From assembly GCA_027335515.1 (NCBI GenBank), contig DAHWHT010000018.1, positions 1 to 10,420 of the forward strand: DNA of 10,420 nucleotides, written 5' to 3'. The notes under the pieces are model-generated. The model did not search any database and was not told the origin of the DNA. It saw nothing but the letters and a program-made list of their open reading frames with translations. Below are positions 5,890-10,420 of the stretch, in pieces. Positions within the stretch are counted from its first letter, which is position 1. Each line of letters opens with the position of its first letter. The stretch is from Clostridia bacterium. GTDB lineage: Bacteria > Bacillota_E > RBS10-35 > JAJYVN01. Made by a program: the position numbers and the translations under genes.

Positions 5890-6930
5890 GTGCTGAACTT
5901 GGATGAACTCCTCAAGGCGGCCTTGGCCGCGGGCGCCTCGGATATCCATGTCGCCGTCGAGTCTCCGCCGGTGTGGCGGGTGGACGGCGTGTTGCAGCGG
6001 CAGGGGCAGGAAGCCGTCCGTGTGGTGGATACGGAGGCGGCGGTGCGCCACCTGGCCACGCCCGAGCAGGTGGAGCGGCTCCGCCAGCAGGGTGAGGTGG
6101 ACTTCTCCTACAGCCTTTCCGGTGTGGGCCGCTTCCGCGTGGCGGCGTTTCGCCAGCGCGGCAGCGTGTCGCTGGCGATTCGGCCCATCCCGTCGGTCAT
6201 GCCCGAGGCCGAGTCCCTGGGCATACCCGTCGCGGCGCAGGCGCTGATGCAGCGCGAGGGCGGTCTGGTGCTGCTGGTCGGCCGGGCGGGCAGCGGCAAG
6301 TCCACGACGCTTGCGGCCCTGATCGATCAGGTCAACCGGGAACGCGCCGCGCACATCATCACCCTGGAAGACCCGGTGGAGTATTTGCACCGCCACCGCC
6401 GCAGCCTGGTCAACCAGCGCGAGATCGGCATCGACAGCGTCGGCTTTGCCCCCGCCCTGCGCGCCGCGATGCGCCAGAATCCCGATGTGGTGGCCATCGG
6501 GGAGCTGCGCGAGGCCGAGACGGCGTCCCTGGCCCTGGCCGCCGCCGGCACCGGCCACCTGGTGGTGGCCATCGTGCGCCAGCCGGACTGCGTGGCGGCG
6601 CTGGAGTATCTGGTGGGGTTGTTCCCCGCCGGCCAGCACGCCCAGATCTCCTGGCAGCTCGCCGCGGCGCTGGAGGGGATTGTGGCGCAGGTCCTTCTGC
6701 CGCGCCGCGATGGACGGGGCAGGGTTGCCGCCTTTGAGGTGCTCTTGGCGACGGCCTCGGTGCGCACGCTGGTGCGCGAGGGCAAACGCCAGCAGCTGCC
6801 GACCCTGATGCGGGCCGGGGTGCGCCACGGCATGCGCACGCTGGACCAGTCCTGGCGTGAGTTGGCCGAACAGGGCGTGCTTTGCGACAACGAACTGCCG
6901 CCGTTTCCCGTAACCGGCTTTGGCGGCTAG
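5890..6930 (+). CDS. pilT: PilT-like type IV pilus ATPase with an altered His box
   Basis: A hexameric ATPase of the PilT/GspE family, which normally powers pilus retraction at the inner face of the membrane. The 346-residue product shows the PilT N-domain start (LDELLKAALAAGASDIHVAV), the Walker A GRAGSGKST (131-139), the Asp box IITLEDPVEYLH, the Walker B region RQNPDVVAIGELREAETA with Glu205, and the C-terminal ASVRTLVREGK helix typical of PilT. The His box, canonically GHLVFGTLHT, reads GHLVVAIVRQP: His223 is kept, but the second His is Arg230 and the following Thr is Gln. GTG at 5890 is chosen because homology starts there; frame residues upstream are not PilT-like. No pilin, PilB or PilC gene is in the window, and it lies inside the aro cluster. 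It may be weakly active, regulatory or a relic. Confidence 0.88.
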   Translation: MLNLDELLKAALAAGASDIHVAVESPPVWRVDGVLQRQGQEAVRVVDTEAAVRHLATPEQVERLRQQGEVDFSYSLSGVGRFRVAAFRQRGSVSLAIRPIPSVMPEAESLGIPVAAQALMQREGGLVLLVGRAGSGKSTTLAALIDQVNRERAAHIITLEDPVEYLHRHRRSLVNQREIGIDSVGFAPALRAAMRQNPDVVAIGELREAETASLALAAAGTGHLVVAIVRQPDCVAALEYLVGLFPAGQHAQISWQLAAALEGIVAQVLLPRRDGRGRVAAFEVLLATASVRTLVREGKRQQLPTLMRAGVRHGMRTLDQSWRELAEQGVLCDNELPPFPVTGFGG

Positions 6931-6959
6931 CCGCCCGGCCTGAAGGGGGCCATCGCCAC

Positions 6960-8153
6960 ATGCTCCGCTACCTGACCGCCGGGGAGAGCCACGGGCCGAT
7001 GCTGCTGGCCATTCTGGAGGGGATGCCGGCCGGGCTCCGGCTGGACCTGGAGCGGCTGGACGCGCGGCTGCGGGCCCGCCAGGCCGGACCCGGCCGCGGA
7101 GGACGTCAGCGGATCGAGCGGGATGCCGTGGAGCTTGTGGCGGGGGTGCGCGATCGAGAGACGACGGGCGCTCCCATCGGCATGATCGTCCACAACCGCG
7201 ATTGGGCGAACTGGCAGGGGGTGCTCGGGGCCACCGGCATTGATCCGGAGCGCGCCCAGGCCAAGGCGCTCCACCGGCCCCGTCCCGGGCATGCCGATCT
7301 GGCCGGAGGGCTGAAGTATGCGCGGCGGGACCTGCGCGACGTGCTGGAGCGGGCCAGCGCGCGCGAGACGGCGGCCCGCGTCGCCGTGGGGGCGGTGTGT
7401 GCCGAGTTGCTGGCCGCCCTCGGAATGCGCCTGCTGGCGCACGTGGTGGCCCTGGGTGGGGTGGAGGCACCCGCGCTGCCGGAGTCGGCGGATTTCGAGG
7501 CGCTGACGGCGGCCGTGGAGGCCTCCGACTGCCGCTGCTGGGACGCCGCGGCCACCGCCGCGATGCACGAGGCGATCGTCGCGGCCACCCGGGCCCGCGA
7601 CAGCCTGGGCGGGGTGGTCGAGGTGATCGCCACCGGGGTTCCGGTGGGGCTGGGGTCGTTTGCCGCCTCGGACCGCCGCCTGGACGGGCGCTTGGCCGGC
7701 GCCCTGATGAGCATCCAGGCGATGAAGGCCGTCGAGGTGGGCGTCGGCTTCGAGGCCGCGCGCCTGCCGGGCTCGCGCGTCCACGACGAAATTCTCCCTC
7801 GGCCGGAGCCGCTGCCCGCGGATGCGCCGAGCCGTTACGCCCGGCCGACCAACCGCGCCGGCGGCATCGAGGGCGGCGTCAGCAACGGCGAACCGATCGT
7901 CGCGCGCTGCGCCATGAAGCCGATTCCCACCCTGCTGGCACCGCTGCGCAGCGTGGACCTGCGCAGCGGCACCGTGGACACCGCCGGGTATGAACGCTCC
8001 GATGTGACCTCGGTTCCGGCGGCCTCGGTGGTGGCAGAGGCGGTGGTGGCCTTCGTCCTGGCCCAGGCCGTGCTGGAAAAGTTCGGCGGCGACAGCCTGC
8101 CCGAACTGCAGCGCAACCTGGAGGGGTATCGCCTCCAGGTCCGGCAACGCTGA
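6960..8153 (+). CDS. aroC: Chorismate synthase
   Basis: Converts 5-enolpyruvylshikimate 3-phosphate to chorismate using reduced FMN, the last step of the common aromatic pathway. The 397-residue product is full length. It carries the signature GESHGPMLLAILEGMPAG (9-26), QAGPGRGGRQRIERD, HRPRPGHADLAGGLKYARRD, ERASARETAARVAVGA, AMKAVEVGVGFEAARLPGS and NRAGGIEGGVSNGEPI, all family hallmarks. The canonical RRQ before the PGxGRGGR stretch is ARQ here. ATG at 6960 is preferred to the start at 6882, which would overlap the PilT-like gene and add 26 residues without homology; GAAGGGGG (6942-6949) lies upstream. It is 29 bases after the PilT-like gene and 9 bases before aroK, in one probable transcript. 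Confidence 0.97.
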   Translation: MLRYLTAGESHGPMLLAILEGMPAGLRLDLERLDARLRARQAGPGRGGRQRIERDAVELVAGVRDRETTGAPIGMIVHNRDWANWQGVLGATGIDPERAQAKALHRPRPGHADLAGGLKYARRDLRDVLERASARETAARVAVGAVCAELLAALGMRLLAHVVALGGVEAPALPESADFEALTAAVEASDCRCWDAAATAAMHEAIVAATRARDSLGGVVEVIATGVPVGLGSFAASDRRLDGRLAGALMSIQAMKAVEVGVGFEAARLPGSRVHDEILPRPEPLPADAPSRYARPTNRAGGIEGGVSNGEPIVARCAMKPIPTLLAPLRSVDLRSGTVDTAGYERSDVTSVPAASVVAEAVVAFVLAQAVLEKFGGDSLPELQRNLEGYRLQVRQR

Positions 8154-8162
8154 AGCGGGGGG

Positions 8163-8762
8163 GTGGGGGTCTCGGCCGCGGCCCGCTGGCGCGCCCGGGC
8201 GATCCGGGCCCTGGGCGACCGCAACCTGGTGTTGGTGGGCTTCATGGGAACCGGCAAGTCCACGGTGGGCCGGGCGACGGCGCGCGTCCTGGGCCGCCCG
8301 TTTGCGGACAGCGACGCCGAGACCGAGGCCCGGGCCGGGGGTACGGTGGCCGAACTGTTCGCGCGTCTGGGCGAGGCGGCCTTCCGCGCCCTGGAGCGTG
8401 CGGTGGTGGCCGACCTCGCCGGGCGCCGCGGTTGGGTCCTGGCCACCGGGGGCGGGGCGCTGGCCGACCCGGGCAGCCTTGAGGCGCTGCGGGACCACGG
8501 GGTCCTGCTGGCTCTGTCGGCGCGTCCGGAGGTCATCCTGCGACGCGTGGGCGGGGCGGAGGCCGGCAGCCGCCGGCCGCTGCTGGCGGGTCCCGACACC
8601 CTGGGCCGCATCACGTCTCTGCTGGCGGAGCGCGCGCCGCTGTATGGGCAGGCGGACCTCCAGTTGGACACGAGCGGCTGGGGGCGCGGCGCCGCGGTGG
8701 AGGCGGTGCTGCGGGTGGTGGCGGAACGGGCCGCGGGTGTGCGCAGGGAGGTTGGACGATGA
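8163..8762 (+). CDS. aroK: Shikimate kinase
   Basis: Phosphorylates shikimate at the 3-hydroxyl with ATP, the fifth pathway step. The 199-residue protein has an extra N-terminal stretch of about 20 residues relative to the common 170-residue form. Motifs in order: P-loop GFMGTGKST (26-34), the shikimate-binding Asp in FADSDAETE (47-55), GEAAFRALE with the binding arginine (Arg75), TGGGA (95-99), and the lid region with SRRPLL. GTG at 8163 is the only reasonable start; a run of G directly precedes it, so the ribosome binding site is crowded. Its stop overlaps the aroB start as ATGA, indicating coupled translation. Confidence 0.95.
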   Translation: MGVSAAARWRARAIRALGDRNLVLVGFMGTGKSTVGRATARVLGRPFADSDAETEARAGGTVAELFARLGEAAFRALERAVVADLAGRRGWVLATGGGALADPGSLEALRDHGVLLALSARPEVILRRVGGAEAGSRRPLLAGPDTLGRITSLLAERAPLYGQADLQLDTSGWGRGAAVEAVLRVVAERAAGVRREVGR

Positions 8763-9850
8763 TCGTGCGCGTGGATCTCGGGGTGCGCTCCTACGACATC
8801 CATATCGGTTCTGGGACGTTGGGTCAGGCCGGGCGTGTCCTGGCCGCGGCCGGCCCGGGGCGGCGTGCCCTGCTGGTGGCGGACGGCCAGGTCGCCAACA
8901 GCCACGCGCCGCTTTTGGCCTCGTCCCTGCATGCCGCCGGCATCACCACCCGCCTGGTGGTGGTGCCGCCCGGGGAGCGCAGCAAGTCGCTGGATATGGC
9001 GGCCCGCCTCTACGACGCCTGCATCGACTGCGGCCTGGACCGCCGCTCCTGGATCGTCGCCGTGGGCGGCGGTGTGGTGGGGGACCTGGCCGGGTTTGTG
9101 GCCGCCACCTTCCTGCGCGGCATCCCCTTCGTCCAGGTTCCGACCACCCTGCAGGCGCAGCTGGACGCGTCCGTTGGCGGCAAGGTGGCCGTCGACCATC
9201 CCCGCGGCAAGAACCTGATCGGTGCCATCCACCAACCGCGCCTGGTGTGGTGCGATGTGGGCACGCTGGCGACGCTGCCGCGGCCGGAGCTGGTGGCGGG
9301 GATGACCGAGGCGATCAAGCATGGGCTGATCGCCGACCCGGCCTATTACCGCTTTGTCCGCCGCCGCCGCGAGGCCCTGCTGGCTCTGGAGCCCCGGTCC
9401 ATGGCGCGGCTGGTCGCGGTCTCGTGCCGCATCAAGGCGGCGGTCGTGGCCGCCGACGAACGCGAGGAGTCCGGCGCCCGCGCCACCCTCAACCTGGGCC
9501 ACACCCTGGGCCATGCCCTCGAGGCGGTCGCCGGCTACGGCACCCTGCGCCACGGTGAGGCGGTCGCCATCGGCCTGGCGGCGGTGGGCCGCCTGGCGCG
9601 ACTGCGCGGCCTCTGGTCCCAGCGTTGGCAGACGGAACTGGAGGCGGTGTTGACCGAGTATGGTCTGCCGACGCGGATTCCCGGCCTGCCGCTGGGTGAA
9701 CTGCTGAGCGTGATGCGCCTGGACAAGAAGGCCGAGGCGGGGCAACTCCGCTGGGTCCTGCCGCAGCGGCCGGGCAGCGTGGTGCTGGCGGCGGACGTGC
9801 CGCCGGCGGACGTGCAGGCGGTGCTGCTCGCCCTGGGGGCGGTGGCGTAG
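8759..9850 (+). CDS. aroB: 3-Dehydroquinate synthase
   Basis: Makes 3-dehydroquinate from DAHP with NAD and a divalent metal, the second step of the pathway. The 363-residue product is full length. It shows VVPPGERSKSLDM, the NAD-binding VGGGVVGDLAGFVAATFLRG, QVPTTLQAQLDASVGGKVAV, GKNLIGAIHQP, and metal ligands Glu184 (MTEAIKHGLIAD), His248 (LNLGHTLGHALEA) and His265 (RHGEAVAIG). The ATG at 8759 follows GGGAGG (8746-8751) and overlaps the aroK stop by four bases. It is the last rightward gene, converging on dltB. The dehydroquinase (aroD/aroQ) and EPSP synthase (aroA) needed to complete the path are not in the window. Confidence 0.97.
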   Translation: MIVRVDLGVRSYDIHIGSGTLGQAGRVLAAAGPGRRALLVADGQVANSHAPLLASSLHAAGITTRLVVVPPGERSKSLDMAARLYDACIDCGLDRRSWIVAVGGGVVGDLAGFVAATFLRGIPFVQVPTTLQAQLDASVGGKVAVDHPRGKNLIGAIHQPRLVWCDVGTLATLPRPELVAGMTEAIKHGLIADPAYYRFVRRRREALLALEPRSMARLVAVSCRIKAAVVAADEREESGARATLNLGHTLGHALEAVAGYGTLRHGEAVAIGLAAVGRLARLRGLWSQRWQTELEAVLTEYGLPTRIPGLPLGELLSVMRLDKKAEAGQLRWVLPQRPGSVVLAADVPPADVQAVLLALGAVA

Positions 9851-9931
9851 GGGTGGCGCGGTTCCCCGGTTCCCCCCCCCGCTTTGGCGCGGCCGCGGCC
9901 CGCAGCCGGCTTGCTTGCAGGGCCGTCTTGG
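9851..9931. other. Convergent aroB/dltB intergenic region
   Basis: This 81-base gap lies between two converging stops and should contain termination signals for both. It holds a run of nine C (9872-9880) and the 10-bp palindrome GGCCGCGGCC (9891-9900). No T-tract follows on either strand, so I cannot call an intrinsic terminator. Confidence 0.4.
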
Positions 9932-10420
9932 TCACTGGAACAGGTGGCCGGAGAAGATCAGCATGCCGAAACAGATGAAGTTGAAGGTGACCAACACGCT
10001 GGCGGCCCGCGTCAACGAGTTGTCCGGCAGCAGCTTGCGGCGCTGGTTCCAGCGCGACAGGAAGTCGGAGATGATCAGCATGACGCCCTGGTAGAAGCCG
10101 TAGATGATGTAGTTGGCCTGAATGCCGTGCCAGAAGCCCATCAGGCCCATGGTGATCAGGTAGCCGATGTAGCTGGCGGTGTACTTGTTCTTGAACCACT
10201 TCCGCTTGGTCGCGGAGAGGACGAAGCGCATGTACACGTGGTCGCGGAGCCAAAAGGACAGGGTGATGAACCAGCGGTTCCAGAAGTCCTTGAAGTTGCG
10301 GCTGAGAAACGGTGACCGGAAGTTCTCCGGGGTGTGCACGCCGAAGAAGCGGCTGACGCCGATCGCGAAGGCCGAATATCCGGCGAAGTCGAAGAACAGG
10401 TAGAACGTGTACGCGTACAT
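9932..10420 (-). CDS. dltB: DltB-like MBOAT acyltransferase, C-terminal 162 residues (5' end outside window)
   Basis: A multi-pass membrane protein that, in the Dlt pathway, moves D-alanine from the DltC carrier across the membrane toward teichoic acids. The visible part matches the DltB C-terminal half: YLFFDFAGYSAFAIGVSRFF, TPENFRSPFLSRNFKDFWN, SFWLRDHVYMRFVLSATKRK, and the catalytic MBOAT histidine in MGLMGFWHGIQ, ending TFNFICFGMLIFSGHLF. The Met at the right edge is internal, not a start. The common DltB WNRWH reads WNRWF here, and the GLYH sequence of many members is GFYQ. Third positions are GC-rich like the neighbours, so nothing suggests transfer. AlgI-type MBOAT proteins are an alternative, but the FLSRN-KDFWNRW and SFW-RD-VYMRFV blocks favour DltB. 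Confidence 0.88.
   Translation of the reverse strand: MYAYTFYLFFDFAGYSAFAIGVSRFFGVHTPENFRSPFLSRNFKDFWNRWFITLSFWLRDHVYMRFVLSATKRKWFKNKYTASYIGYLITMGLMGFWHGIQANYIIYGFYQGVMLIISDFLSRWNQRRKLLPDNSLTRAASVLVTFNFICFGMLIFSGHLFQ

Noticed and set aside
5359..7470. 703-codon minus-strand frame opposite the PilT-like gene and aroC
   Set aside because: Antisense shadow of well-conserved plus-strand genes, with no family resemblance.
7835..9745. 636-codon minus-strand frame opposite aroC, aroK and aroB
   Set aside because: Antisense shadow in GC-rich DNA; composition is Arg/Ala/Pro-rich without domains.
9891..9900. GGCCGCGGCC palindrome as a bidirectional terminator
   Set aside because: The stem would have no loop and no T-tract follows on either strand; such palindromes are common at this GC content.

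Overview
The window is about 70% GC, with very high GC at third codon positions. It carries a split sporulation sigma factor gene (sigK), the linked yqeG-aroE pair and a Dlt-type acyltransferase. Together these point to an endospore-forming, high-GC member of the Bacillota, for example a Sulfobacillus-, Thermaerobacter- or Symbiobacterium-like lineage. This placement rests on recognised gene families; no database search was possible.

Left part (1-1723): a large serine recombinase, cut by the left window edge, runs rightward into a leftward gene. The leftward gene encodes the N-terminal half of pro-sigma-K. Its homology stops at the Cys-Ile-Glu-Asn codons, the same place where the Bacillus subtilis skin element interrupts sigK. 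I read this as the right end of a skin-like element that must be excised in the mother cell to rebuild sigK. The recombinase reading frame continues 57 codons past the inferred crossover, antisense to sigK.

Middle part (1724-4345): a probable divergent control region with a sigma-E/K-like promoter for sigK is followed by an OmpR-type regulator with a degenerate receiver. Next come an archaeal-type Dps-like thioferritin and a [2Fe-2S] ferredoxin joined by a GTGA overlap, suggesting a coupled iron or oxidative-stress unit. After the ferredoxin a second GTGA overlap opens a signal-peptide-like reading frame. This frame may have been separated by one base in a G-rich tract from a small membrane-protein frame.

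Right part (4346-9850): a shikimate-pathway cluster reads rightward: yqeG (HAD phosphatase), aroE, a PilT-like ATPase with an altered His box, aroC, aroK and aroB. A promoter with an extended -10 element lies just before yqeG. aroK and aroB overlap by four bases. The cluster covers 3-dehydroquinate synthesis, dehydroshikimate reduction, shikimate phosphorylation and chorismate formation. The dehydroquinase and EPSP synthase genes are not in the window.

Right edge (9932-10420): the 3' end of a leftward dltB-type MBOAT gene converges on aroB. No tRNA, rRNA, CRISPR array or insertion sequence was seen, and no classical hairpin-plus-T-tract terminator was found.
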